64,000 bases of DNA from Pseudomonas moraviensis (GTDB lineage: Bacteria > Pseudomonadota > Gammaproteobacteria > Pseudomonadales > Pseudomonadaceae): assembly GCF_900105805.1 (NCBI RefSeq), contig NZ_LT629788.1, forward strand, positions 2,542,001 to 2,606,000. The letters run 5' to 3'. The position numbers were made by a program, and so were the translations under genes. The notes below the pieces were generated by a model. The model was given only the letters and a program-made list of their open reading frames with translations. It was not told the origin of the DNA and did no database searches. Of the stretch, positions 25,801 to 32,890 are shown piece by piece; within the stretch, counting starts at the first letter, position 1, and the number at the start of each line of letters is the position of its first letter.

Positions 25801-27729
25801 TACGAATACGACCCCAACGGCCAACTGCTGAAGAAAACCGAGTTTGGCGAAGACGGCACCGAACTGGTTACCGAATATCAGCGTGATGCCGCAGGCCGTT
25901 TGCTGGTCAAAACCTTGCCCGATGGTGAGGAGATTCATTACAGCTACGACGCACTGGGTCGCCTGGTAAACGTCGACGACGGCCATTGGCCGCTCGCTTA
26001 TGAATACGACGTGCAAGATCGCTTGATCACCGAGCATCAAGGTTGGGGCACCACGCGTTACGCATACGACAACGTCGGCCAACTCAGCCACTGCCGTCTG
26101 CCGGATGGCTGCACGCTCGATTACCGTCATTTGTCCGGTGGACGCCTGAGCAGCATCGACCTGAACGGGTCACGCCTGACCAGCCACCAGTTCAACGCCG
26201 GTCGCGAGCAACAACGCCAACAAGGCCTGCTGCTCAGCCAATACCAATACGATGAACAGGGTCGCCTGCAAGCACACAGCGTCAGCCAACGGGACAAACA
26301 CCTGTTCCAGCGTCGCTACAACTACGACGTCAACGGCAACCTCGCTGGCATTAGCGACAGCCGCAAAGGCAACCGCAGCTATCACTACGATCCGCTCGAC
26401 CGACTGATCAGCGTACGCGGCGCTATGCCAGAAAGCTTCGCCCATGACCCCGCAGGCAACCTGCTCAGCCAAAATGAACTGCCTGCGGCGAACCTCGCCA
26501 ACGTCAAAGGCAATCGCCTGCTCATGCAGGGCGACCGCCATTACGACTACGACGCCTACGGCAACCTGATTCGTGAACGCCGTGGCGCCGGACAAAAACT
26601 CGTCACCGAGTACCGCTACGACTGCCAGCACCGCCTGATCGGTGTCAGCCTGCCGGGTGGCAGCACCGCATCCTACAAATACGATGCCTTCGGCCGTCGC
26701 ATCGAGAAAACCGTCGACGGCCATACCACTGAATTTCTCTGGCAAGGCGAACGCTTGATCGCCGAAAGTGCAGAAAATCGTTATCGCAGCTATATCTACG
26801 AACCGGGCAGCTTCCGCCCGTTGGCAATGCTCGACGGCGAAGGCCCGCTAAAAGCGGCCCCGTTCTACTACCAACTCGACCATCTCGGCACGCCACAGGA
26901 ACTGACCGACTACAGCGGCGAGATCATGTGGTCAGCGAAGTACCGCGCCTACGGCAATCTCGCTGCACTGGACGTCAGCGAAATCGACAATCCGCTGCGC
27001 TTCCAGGGTCAGTATTTCGACGCCGAGACAGGCTTACATTACAACCGCCACCGCTACTACAATCCGGGCACTGGGCGTTTTTTGACACCGGATCCGATCA
27101 AGCTTGCGGGTGGGTTGAATAGCTATCAGTACGTGCCTAACCCAACGGGGTGGGTGGATCCGTTGGGGCTGAATACCTGTCCTGGCGCAGGGGACGAACC
27201 TAAAGGTAAGAGGCCCGATGATTCGGAAAAAGCTGAACACGACGAAGGAAAAGCGCCACCTGATCCATATAATCGCCCATACGCCGGGGCACTGCCTGCC
27301 CAGATGCAAGATAAGATTCTGTTCGGCACGCGCAGCCCGAACAGTAATAAGCCGATTGGGGGGCATTCCTCTGAAGTTTTAAAATCCCCAAAACACGAAA
27401 TGACCGTTGTACAGACAAACGCAGACGGTACGATAAAAGTTCAAGACTTCAAAATGGTTCTTGTACGAAAAGACGGTACCGTCGGTATGTCAGCCAAGAA
27501 AGGCGGAAAACATACACTAGCCCCAGAAACCTGGAGCAACGACAAGATACTTTGGGTTACAGATGAAGTAGCCGCGACACCCGGTGTATTCATGCGGGAA
27601 GTTGACGGCGTTACAACCACCCTACACACCAAAACGGTTGACGGTGTGAAGTGGCAGGTTTTAAAGGACGACGGAGTTATTACGTCTTCATTTCCTGCAG
27701 GCGACGCGCCTATGTCACCATCAACTTAA
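22822..27729 (+). CDS. Rhs polymorphic toxin with EndoU-like C-terminal domain
   Basis: A 1635-residue T6SS cargo effector. The N-terminal 430 residues have no clear PAAR motif; two hydrophobic segments near residues 255-310 could be chaperone-bound transmembrane helices. A DUF6531-type domain begins near residue 440 (DPVSMVTGEEL). It is followed by dozens of YD repeats (for example YDALGRLV) that build the Rhs shell. The shell ends at the autocleavage signature DPIKLAGG...WVDPLGL (residues 1446-1450). The remaining 185 residues are the toxin. The GGHS, THTLAP-like HTLAPETWS and final SSFPAG blocks resemble EndoU-type RNases (inference). The gene starts within the adaptor's stop. The tip is AT-rich compared with the shell. 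Confidence 0.88.
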   Translation: MTPLDTITHVTAQQPDFNKVIAEFKNCLKSYRSTARLIPGLEMEQQFQVGDEVKKPIATGDKTQPVYFATCPENGKLTLIHSFESARFVPIGNTPVVLTPVDSKNKTVGQPVRKTIGPTGIEVVSDLKPRQLYRITFYPDLTSADNERLFKSYDEVIGDLSKWLSSEWTTTCLPLWKEHNNASIAGRLWQQLQSEWDGFWKFVMGIWGDIKSLFKLVTHPRENYETLKEFFTDENIKKIYNSSTEALRTSFLIASDEPLLWVYVAAVWAWTTLLPPQTRTEVLARVKSEISYIVLGIIFTGGLGVALRASAKAVKGTLQAQKAINLVEKLTAKLIEISRIRSKPHADAAAALRFHGNGVTNSGKKAVATVADHTPAQTATAPKRPSPATGGKVENDAQIHARNKTQNETRLEQQENIDNAPKQSKNPADEPAQCVDKTCSNGDPVSMVTGEELLKLTDGELGGLLPLEWTRLYRSSAVEIDNRMGPGWSHSLSHRLLIDDEGVLWTDNENRQTRFPKPTEKRPAITNSLAQAAIFLGNAPGELILTQAGPKPRFYHFRAERLTTISDSYENQVHISYDLVGRIQRIDNGSGRALLLRYDDRHIIAVDQQQQRSEYDDSGRRQDPWLTLQTLVSYEYNARHQLVSATNAAGETEHYRYNEQHVILERQLAGGARFFWEWEREGKLSRCVRHWTNYLPLETRYEWDDKGTVTVHNADGSEQVYIHDENARLISEIAPDGAETQKAYDDQGRLIAEKNALGAVTEYQYNNAGRLLAVIPPEGEPTLYNYYNGQLIEVRRGQARWQYDYNRQGDITQQIDPLGNETQYSYDHQGRLVEIRHPDGSRHHLGWNNLGQLLEERLPDGGQRKYRYDALGRQITRQDEFGAITQYQWDAVDRLTQVTLPGGATRAFTYNPYGRVTAERDELGRITRYEYADNLHLVSRRINPDGSQLRYRYDNSQLNLTEIENERGERYQLDYYSNGLIQQETGFDGRRTAYEYDPNGQLLKKTEFGEDGTELVTEYQRDAAGRLLVKTLPDGEEIHYSYDALGRLVNVDDGHWPLAYEYDVQDRLITEHQGWGTTRYAYDNVGQLSHCRLPDGCTLDYRHLSGGRLSSIDLNGSRLTSHQFNAGREQQRQQGLLLSQYQYDEQGRLQAHSVSQRDKHLFQRRYNYDVNGNLAGISDSRKGNRSYHYDPLDRLISVRGAMPESFAHDPAGNLLSQNELPAANLANVKGNRLLMQGDRHYDYDAYGNLIRERRGAGQKLVTEYRYDCQHRLIGVSLPGGSTASYKYDAFGRRIEKTVDGHTTEFLWQGERLIAESAENRYRSYIYEPGSFRPLAMLDGEGPLKAAPFYYQLDHLGTPQELTDYSGEIMWSAKYRAYGNLAALDVSEIDNPLRFQGQYFDAETGLHYNRHRYYNPGTGRFLTPDPIKLAGGLNSYQYVPNPTGWVDPLGLNTCPGAGDEPKGKRPDDSEKAEHDEGKAPPDPYNRPYAGALPAQMQDKILFGTRSPNSNKPIGGHSSEVLKSPKHEMTVVQTNADGTIKVQDFKMVLVRKDGTVGMSAKKGGKHTLAPETWSNDKILWVTDEVAATPGVFMREVDGVTTTLHTKTVDGVKWQVLKDDGVITSSFPAGDAPMSPST

Positions 27730-27742
27730 GTTGAGATAGCGA

Positions 27743-28171
27743 ATGAACAGCAAAATTTACGAAGAGTACAATCACTGGCTTGGGCAGAATGAAGACTCCA
27801 ATTGGAATGAGTACATAACGGAGCAAGTAGCTAAGGGAGTATTGAAAAAATTCAATGCGGAAGATTGGAAACATTTGCACGACACTATTCTCTCTATGGA
27901 GCAATATTGGCAAGAGCGAAGTGCTGCGGCACTGGGTGAATTGCGGTCAGCAGATGCCATAGAGATTTTAAAACTACTTCTTGACTCCGAATTTATCGAG
28001 GTATCTATCGCCGCCGCCTCAGAGCTAGACTGGACAGAAACACCAATTGAAACAAAATATGCCGAAAAAATACAAAATATAATTGACCAACTGCCGCCAG
28101 AAGAAATCGACTATTATCCAGAGCTGTACAACCTTTTGGAAAAAGCTAAAAAATCAGATAAAAATCAATAA
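27743..28171 (+). CDS. Probable immunity protein to the Rhs toxin
   Basis: A 142-residue acidic, all-helical protein of low GC content. The central part (ERSAAALGELRSADAIEILK, LLDSEFIEVSIAAASELDW) reads like two HEAT-type helical pairs. It begins 13 bases after the rhs stop, the invariable position of the cognate immunity gene, and shares the AT-rich composition of the toxin tip. It should bind and block the toxin domain in the producing cell. No specific immunity family was recognised. Confidence 0.75.
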   Translation: MNSKIYEEYNHWLGQNEDSNWNEYITEQVAKGVLKKFNAEDWKHLHDTILSMEQYWQERSAAALGELRSADAIEILKLLLDSEFIEVSIAAASELDWTETPIETKYAEKIQNIIDQLPPEEIDYYPELYNLLEKAKKSDKNQ

Positions 28172-28189
28172 GAGCCAGTCTGGACATAC

Positions 28190-28227
28190 AGGGACAGATT
28201 TATTTTCCATTGAAATAAATCCGCCCC
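28190..28227. repeat. Imperfect inverted repeat after the immunity gene
   Basis: GGGACAGATTTATTT (28191-28205) pairs with AAATAAATCCGCCCC (28213-28227), leaving two or three mismatches and a loop of seven bases. It may end transcription of the immunity gene. Similar GGGACAGATTTATTT ends accompany some mobile or RAYT-linked elements, so it may instead mark a recombination scar. Confidence 0.5.
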
Positions 28228-28271
28228 CAATTGTCGCAATGCCCTATCAGAGAAAAATAATATTAGAAAAA

Positions 28272-28560
28272 AAAAAAACAAAAAATCATACTGACTGGCG
28301 AAGATGCTCTGGAAGCACTCGCAAATATTGAATTCATCTTGATTTCTCTACATAAAATGGGAAGTTACTATAGCGACAAACCGGTTGAAGAATACCGGAA
28401 AGCTACAACTGAGTTCATTGACGATGAAAACGTAACTCAGCGACTAGCAAAATCAGAACAATTATCAGCAAAAATTTTGACTCAACTCTTGGTGAGGATG
28501 ACATGGATGACATGGATGACATAGAGCGTCATATGGAAGGAATTGAGTTCTGGAAGCCTT
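28272..28560 (+). pseudogene. Frameshifted remnant of a second immunity-like gene
   Basis: An AT-rich frame without a start codon encodes ILTGEDALEALANIEFIL, HKMGSYYSDKPVEEYRK and TTEFIDDENVTQRLAKSEQL. It then hits a one-base frameshift near 28478-28484 (AAAAATTTTGA). Reading on in the other frame gives STLGEDDMDDMDDIERHMEG, followed by IEFWKP and a stop at 28560. A triple GGATGACAT-type repeat encodes the acidic run. The size, charge and position fit a small orphan immunity gene left by an earlier toxin swap. Family not recognised. Confidence 0.6.
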
Positions 28561-28763
28561 GACTGATTAGTTGTACGAAGAAATCTGCTGGGCCGCCTGA
28601 TAAGCATGGAAGGCGCGATACTGAGACCTGCAAGGCCGCTGTCAAATTAAAATCCCCAATCAAGAATAATGAAAAAAAACAGAAAACTTACGCTCAACGC
28701 ATAATCACCCGATCAAATCTCTGCGATCACTCTCACGGATTAAATAACCAAAGGACTGTTATC
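28561..28763. other. AT-rich spacer after the immunity remnant
   Basis: No coding frame or strong hairpin is seen. The last 90 bases are A-rich and lead to the ribosome site AAAGGAC of the next gene, so they probably hold its promoter. Confidence 0.5.
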
Positions 28764-29789
28764 TTGAAACACTTGAGCCGCACTCTCGCCTTGTTTCTAG
28801 CCTTCACCTTCTCCCTAAGCGCAATCGCGCTGTCACTTCGATCCGAACAACGTCCCGACGGCACAACTGCCTTGTTGCTCACAAACGAAGCCAGTCCAGA
28901 ACGGGCTTCCAAGCTCAACCAAGACCCGGCGGTTCGCTCTGCACTCGTTAATTTTTTTGGGTACCAAACCGGAAGTTACACCAATGACAATACGATGATC
29001 GTGCAGCAGGTTCTTGAAGCGCTCGATTCGGAAATGTCGACGTTTGTTGATGGTGTGCCTTCCGGCATAAAAGTAATCGCCGCCATGGACGACGGTAACA
29101 ACGGATTCGAGCGCGGCTCATTACTGTTGGACGACAAGGGGCATTTGCTCGCCGTAGGATTGGTCAATGGCCACTGCACCGTCAAGTCTCGTGAGGAAGC
29201 ATTGACTTGTAACGATGCGCCGGAAACAGTGCTGACTATTTTCCAGCCAGAAGGCGCCAAGAAGGCTGACGCTGACTCTTTGGTCTCCTGGAGTAAGCAG
29301 TTGCCTCCTATGATGGCGCTGTGGGCGGAGAGTGATGACCCAGAACGCCGAGCCGCCGCGCAGAAGATTGCCCACGTTGAGTACATCGTGACTCAGCCGA
29401 AACAGGGAGCCTGGACTGCGGCTCAATTACCGTCCGATTTTCCAAAAGCGATGCTGGCATTGCTTCCGCAGCGAGCTCACCTGATTGGCGCTGGCGCTCA
29501 CGGTGTATTTACGACACCGGGTATGGAAGACACGCCAATTGACGGTGACTGGGACAAAATAGCCGGACGCCCTCAGCATGAATATGAGGTCATTCTCAGG
29601 ACTTTTACGGAATACGAGAATGTTATCGACTTCTATCAGCAGCATGCGAAGGACGCCGAAGTCAGCGGCAACGAGCGCAAAGCGCTAGTTGAGGGCCGCA
29701 TCGATGGTGGTACCTATAAAATAGAAATCACCAATAGAAAAGAAGCCGGCACAATGATCACGTTCTCCGCTTGGCGACAGGAGGTCTGA
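28764..29789 (+). CDS. Secreted protein of unknown function
   Basis: A 341-residue protein with a TTG start after AAAGGAC and a clear signal peptide (KHLSRTLALFLAFTFSLSAI, cleavage near ALS). The mature part is acidic with no motif that I recognise. It has two halves: residues about 70-180 contain a beta-rich segment (RGSLLLDDKGHLLAVGLVNG), and the end (GGTYKIEITNRKEAGTMITF) resembles a beta sheet edge. Only two or three cysteines are present, possibly one disulfide. It follows the T6SS module and ends at a hairpin, and may be either an accessory of the island or an unrelated resident gene. Confidence 0.7.
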   Translation: MKHLSRTLALFLAFTFSLSAIALSLRSEQRPDGTTALLLTNEASPERASKLNQDPAVRSALVNFFGYQTGSYTNDNTMIVQQVLEALDSEMSTFVDGVPSGIKVIAAMDDGNNGFERGSLLLDDKGHLLAVGLVNGHCTVKSREEALTCNDAPETVLTIFQPEGAKKADADSLVSWSKQLPPMMALWAESDDPERRAAAQKIAHVEYIVTQPKQGAWTAAQLPSDFPKAMLALLPQRAHLIGAGAHGVFTTPGMEDTPIDGDWDKIAGRPQHEYEVILRTFTEYENVIDFYQQHAKDAEVSGNERKALVEGRIDGGTYKIEITNRKEAGTMITFSAWRQEV

Positions 29790-29799
29790 TTCATCTCTC

Positions 29800-29831
29800 A
29801 AGACAGAGCGATCATGTGGTCGCTTTGTCTT
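29800..29831 (+). terminator. Terminator-like hairpin after the secreted unknown
   Basis: AAGACAGAGCGA (29800-29811) pairs with TCGCTTTGTCTT (29820-29831) with one G-T pair and an eight-base loop. A separate T run is lacking, but the distal arm is T-rich. Confidence 0.6.
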
Positions 29832-29960
29832 CTGGAAGCCGTCCGGATCCATTGAAAGCCCTGCTTGCTATAACAACTCAGTCAAACCGGCAAATTAAGC
29901 TTCACCTAAGCTTCCCCCGCTAGCATCCCGGCCCATGAACCCCGTCGTCTTGAGCCGTGG

Positions 29961-30803
29961 ATGAGTCCCTCCGACATGAAAGCCTTCGATCTACCCTCCC
30001 AGCCGCAATCCAACTTCAGCCTCGTGCTGGTCAATTACAAAACCCCGGATATCACCCGCATGTGCCTGGAGCTGTTGCGCGAGCATGTTCAGGCCCAGGG
30101 CATTCCAGTGTGGGTGGTGGATAACGATTCGGCGGATGCCAGCCTTGATTACTTGCGTTCGCTGGACTGGATCAATCTGATCGAGCGGCCGTCGCCGAGC
30201 AAGGAAGCGGGTCATATTGCCCATGGCAAGGCGCTGGATCTGGCCTTGGCTAAAGTTGAGACCGACTACTTGTTTCTGCTGCACACCGACACCTTTGTCT
30301 ACGACATGGAAGTGTTCGCGATAATGATGCGCGAATGCACGAAAAGTGCAGACATGGCGGCGGTCGGTTGTGTGGAGCAACTTGATCGTGGGTTATTGCG
30401 AGATACCTGGCGGTTGACTTCGAGATTCTGCAAACACCATGTTCGCCGGCTCAAAGTTCATTTCGGGCTGCGTTCGAAACCGCCACGCCCGTATAAAGAA
30501 ACGCATCTTAAAAGTTTTTGTACGTTGTGGAATGTGCGTTTGATGAAGTCACAAGGGTTGCACTTCTGTATGGATGATCGGGTGCCGGGTTATACGCTGC
30601 AGGATCGAATGATCGAGTTGGGCTATGGCGTCAGGTTTCTCTCGCCACGGACGATTTTCCGCTATCTGGATCACATCCAGGCCGGCACCGTCGCGGCGGC
30701 AGGCACGTATGGCAAGGACCATCGCCGCACGAAGATGTATCAGGCAACGCTCAAGCGCTTACGGGGGCAGCGAGACAAGTCTGGCATGCAGGCTTCGGCT
30801 TGA
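29961..30803 (+). CDS. Family 2 glycosyltransferase
   Basis: A 280-residue GT-A glycosyltransferase that uses a nucleotide sugar. The N-terminus has the GT2 pattern SLVLVNYKTPDITRMCLELL, WVVDNDSADASLDYL, and the metal-binding DxD-type LLHTDTFVYD. Downstream DDRVPGYTLQDRMIELGYG is the typical acceptor-side acidic motif. No transmembrane helices are seen. It stands alone and ends at a strong terminator. ATG at 29976 is an alternative start. The acceptor cannot be predicted. Confidence 0.85.
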   Translation: MSPSDMKAFDLPSQPQSNFSLVLVNYKTPDITRMCLELLREHVQAQGIPVWVVDNDSADASLDYLRSLDWINLIERPSPSKEAGHIAHGKALDLALAKVETDYLFLLHTDTFVYDMEVFAIMMRECTKSADMAAVGCVEQLDRGLLRDTWRLTSRFCKHHVRRLKVHFGLRSKPPRPYKETHLKSFCTLWNVRLMKSQGLHFCMDDRVPGYTLQDRMIELGYGVRFLSPRTIFRYLDHIQAGTVAAAGTYGKDHRRTKMYQATLKRLRGQRDKSGMQASA

Positions 30804-30820
30804 TTCCAGGCAACAGAAGG

Positions 30821-30845
30821 GGCGACTTCAAAGTCGCCCTTTTTT
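30821..30845 (+). terminator. Rho-independent terminator
   Basis: Stem GGGCGACTT / AAGTCGCCC with a two-base loop, followed by five T residues. It lies 17 bases after the glycosyltransferase stop. Confidence 0.92.
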
Positions 30846-30856
30846 GTTCTTAACTT

Positions 30857-30866
30857 TTGTATACAA
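30857..30866. promoter_or_regulatory. Palindrome TTGTATACAA, possible GntR-type operator
   Basis: A perfect ten-base palindrome centred on GTATAC. FCD-type GntR regulators often bind TTGTATACAA-like sites. It lies 15 bases before the long-stem element and could control its transcription. No regulator gene is adjacent, so the assignment is tentative. Confidence 0.4.
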
Positions 30867-30880
30867 CTACCGTCGTTGGA

Positions 30881-30943
30881 GTTCGCCCAGTGTTATGGCC
30901 TGGCAATCCATGCACCGGTAAAGAGCCCTGACACTGGGCGAAC
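30881..30943 (+). ncRNA. Candidate structured RNA or stem-loop element
   Basis: Thirteen perfectly paired bases close a 37-base loop that has its own short complementarity (ATGG and CCAT). The loop is G+C moderate and the element has no coding frame. It may be a small RNA, a leader or a DNA-level recombination site. Strand is unknown and is set to plus only for convenience. Confidence 0.35.
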
Positions 30944-31122
30944 GCCGAGGATTTTAATTCAATCCTGTGAATATGTCGTCAGGTAGAAATATGAAATTTT
31001 TGTACTGAAAAGTTAAAGACCGTCCTTTCCGATATTTCCCCAGAATTGTCCGACAGAAACTTTTATATGATTGCTCTCATACATAAAATTGTACAAGAGC
31101 AATAAAGTTGTAGAGCTAATGC

Positions 31123-31713
31123 TCAACTATCGTGTTGACTGGTCACTTTCAGGATATCGGTGTAAGTGACAATTACGCTCTGCCCTACTTTCAGATCTTT
31201 CAACCTGGCCTGAATCTCCGGCTTCTTCACATCGAGCGTCTTCGATTGTCCGGATGGATTCTCGAGGGTGACCTGGTGGGTCTTCAAATCAATTTTGCTG
31301 ATTTTCAGCTGCACCTGAACCTGACGATAGGCCTCGCCGCCAGGGTTGTCGCTACCCGGGGCCTTGCGCAGTTCGCCGGTGCGTTCGGTGGTGCCTGGCA
31401 GACCTTTATCCACATCCGTGTCGAGATAAGCGGCAACTGAACGTTGCACTTCGATCTTCACCAGATCGCCGACCTTGAGATTGGCAAGGTTTTTCGCTTT
31501 CTCGCTGAGCTGCACATGGACCTGACGGCCCTCGCGGCCTTCCAGCACAACCTGGTGGTTGGCCGGGTCGACGGCGAGCACTTTGGTGGTAACGGAATCG
31601 GCCTCAACGGTGGCAGACAATGGGATATCGGCAGCCAGAGCGCCGAAGCTGGAGACCGAAAGGAGGGTTGCGAGGGTGATGGCCTTGGCCAGAGCGTCGA
31701 GCTTCATATGCAT
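31123..31713 (-). CDS. Exported protein with two repeated beta-rich domains
   Basis: A 196-residue periplasmic protein. The signal peptide ends near FGALA-ADI. The mature part contains two related units of about 60 residues: one with VTTKVLAVDPANHQVVLEGR and NLKVGDLVKIEVQRS, the other with LKISKIDLKTHQVTLENPSG and DLKVGQSVIVTYTDI. Both look like small barrels of the DUF5666/OB type, so the gene probably arose by internal duplication. AGGGAAAG precedes the ATG. It follows two small genes on the same strand. Function unknown. Confidence 0.75.
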   Translation of the reverse strand: MHMKLDALAKAITLATLLSVSSFGALAADIPLSATVEADSVTTKVLAVDPANHQVVLEGREGRQVHVQLSEKAKNLANLKVGDLVKIEVQRSVAAYLDTDVDKGLPGTTERTGELRKAPGSDNPGGEAYRQVQVQLKISKIDLKTHQVTLENPSGQSKTLDVKKPEIQARLKDLKVGQSVIVTYTDILKVTSQHDS

Positions 31714-31793
31714 TACTTTCCCTGTGATGAAGTGGCGACGCCCGCTGCCGAATCGACTTCAGCGGCGGGCGTGCCAGTGAGCATAGACGCTGT

Positions 31794-31994
31794 TCAGGGC
31801 TTGACTTGGGTTTGTGGCCCGCGAGTGTGTGGCTTGGCGGTCTCCTGGGCGGTGGATTCGCCGCTCGCTGTACCTTTGCCGCTGTCCTGCCGCTGCTTGG
31901 GATCGGTCGGGCGCAGTGCGTCATTGTCGCGTTCGGTTTCGCCGGCAGGGCGTGGCTCGTCGGGATTGTCGTTTTGGGTGACGGTTGTATTCAC
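31794..31994 (-). CDS. Small disordered protein, 66 residues
   Basis: A polar, proline- and charge-rich protein with no hydrophobic segment (for example DNPDEPRPAGETERDNDALR). It is predicted to be disordered. The GTG start at 31994 has GAGGAAC nearby and lies 11 bases after the stop of the upstream 80-residue gene, which supports a real co-transcribed gene. Function unknown. Confidence 0.6.
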   Translation of the reverse strand: MNTTVTQNDNPDEPRPAGETERDNDALRPTDPKQRQDSGKGTASGESTAQETAKPHTRGPQTQVKP

Positions 31995-32005
31995 GGCAGT
32001 GTTCC

Positions 32006-32248
32006 TCAGGCTTCAGGATCGTCGAGTTCGCGGGCGACGTTGACCTCGGGCGTTTGCTTGTGCAAATCGTCGGCTTTGGCGCGCAGCAACTGCCATTGCT
32101 CAAGATCGATCGCCCCTTGGCCGAGCAGGTCGTCGGCGGTGCGTTGCAGATCGAAATAGTGAGCGTCAGGCGATTGCTGCCAAAGGGTCTGATCGTCGAA
32201 CAGGCGCTGCCAGGTTTCGAGGTCTGGGAGTTGCAGGTCGTCGCTCAT
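32006..32248 (-). CDS. Small acidic protein, 80 residues
   Basis: The ATG at 32248 gives a short helical, tryptophan-containing protein (LPDLETWQRLFDDQTLWQQS, DLEQWQLLRAKADDLHKQ). No signal peptide. It lies directly upstream of the 66-residue gene and likely forms an operon with it. The family was not recognised; longer in-frame starts run into REP-like sequence and are rejected. Confidence 0.65.
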   Translation of the reverse strand: MSDDLQLPDLETWQRLFDDQTLWQQSPDAHYFDLQRTADDLLGQGAIDLEQWQLLRAKADDLHKQTPEVNVARELDDPEA

Positions 32249-32407
32249 GGTTAAGTCCGAAAATGGCGGGTTTCTGGTAGAGCGGTGGGCGCCGGCGAGA
32301 GTTCCAGTCAGTTCGCTCAGCGGTGAAGGCACGGACGCCATCGCTGGCAAGCCAGCTCCCACAGGGATTGGGTAACTCTGCTATTCATCGGTGTCTTTGA
32401 GATAGCT

Positions 32408-32431
32408 ATCGCGAGCAGGCTCACTCCTACA
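32408..32431. repeat. Single REP half (GCGAGCAGGCTCACTCCTAC)
   Basis: The TATCGCGAGCAGGCTCACTC form of the REP core, matching the arms at 9574-9663. No inverted partner lies within 150 bases. Confidence 0.85.
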
Positions 32432-32559
32432 AGAGCAAAAGCAAAAGCAAAAGCAAGATCAAAAGATCGCAGCCTTCGGCAGCTCCTACAGTTTCCGCGT
32501 TCGCCCTTGGGTCGAGTGTCAGCTCGCCTGCTTTTGATCTTGATCCACCGGCGACGTCG

Positions 32560-32815
32560 GAAGGCTGAGCGGAGGGATTGATCCGGGCGTGGGAGCGCAG
32601 CGACCGTACGACGCAGTCGTACACAGCGAGTGTAGGTGCAGCGAAGCAAACCGGAGACGCTGCGCCCGGATCGATCCCGCAGCGAAGGAACCCGAGCCTG
32701 CGAGGGCCGAACGCAGGAGCAAGCCTTTTGGGTTACCTTTTTGGCGTTTGAAAAAGGTGACCCGCCGTAAGGGCGGAACCCTAAGCAGCCGTTACCGCAG
32801 CAACGGATATGTACT
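32560..32815. repeat. Long dispersed Pseudomonas intergenic element
   Basis: The stretch includes GATCCGGGCGTGGGAGCGCA, its partly inverted counterpart TGCGCCCGGATCGATCCCGC and the tail GAAAAAGGTGACCCGCCGTA. I recognise this wording as recurring between genes in fluorescent pseudomonads; this recollection is not verified. The paired ATCCGGGCG/CGCCCGGAT arms would form a stem around 100 bases. Confidence 0.55.
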
Positions 32816-32847
32816 CAGCCAAAAATCCTCAGCACCCGACAAAAAGC

Positions 32848-32873
32848 CTTCGCGAGCAGGCTCGCTCCCACAA
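32848..32873. repeat. Single REP sequence
   Basis: CTTCGCGAGCAGGCTCGCTC followed by CCACA, immediately downstream of the stop of the AttH-like gene on the minus strand. Confidence 0.88.
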
Positions 32874-32890
32874 TGAGACAGCGTCTGCCG

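Larger units (their letters stand above)
30846..31122. other. Gene-free region with palindromic box and long-stem element
   Basis: No coding frame is seen. It holds the perfect palindrome TTGTATACAA (30857-30866), a 13-base perfect inverted repeat GTTCGCCCAGTGT (30881-30893) / ACACTGGGCGAAC (30931-30943), and a weaker hairpin ATTGCTCT (31070-31077) / AGAGCAAT (31096-31103). The second half is AT-rich. Confidence 0.7.
32249..32890. other. Repeat-filled spacer without genes
   Basis: No plausible coding frame. It contains a REP half at 32408-32431, an imperfect hexamer run (GCAAAA repeated three times near 32434-32452), a palindromic ATCAAAAGATCGCAGCCTTC segment, a long dispersed element (about 32560-32815), and another REP at 32848-32873. 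All apparent frames are low-complexity shadows of these repeats. Confidence 0.75.

Noticed and set aside
24904..26130. 408-residue antisense frame within the rhs gene
   Set aside because: A shadow of the periodic YD repeats; low-complexity Val/Ala/Leu pattern without start signal.
30881..30943. Integron attC site
   Set aside because: The stem ends GTTCGCC/GGCGAAC do not fit the GTTRRRY and RYYYAAC cores, and no integrase or cassette is near.
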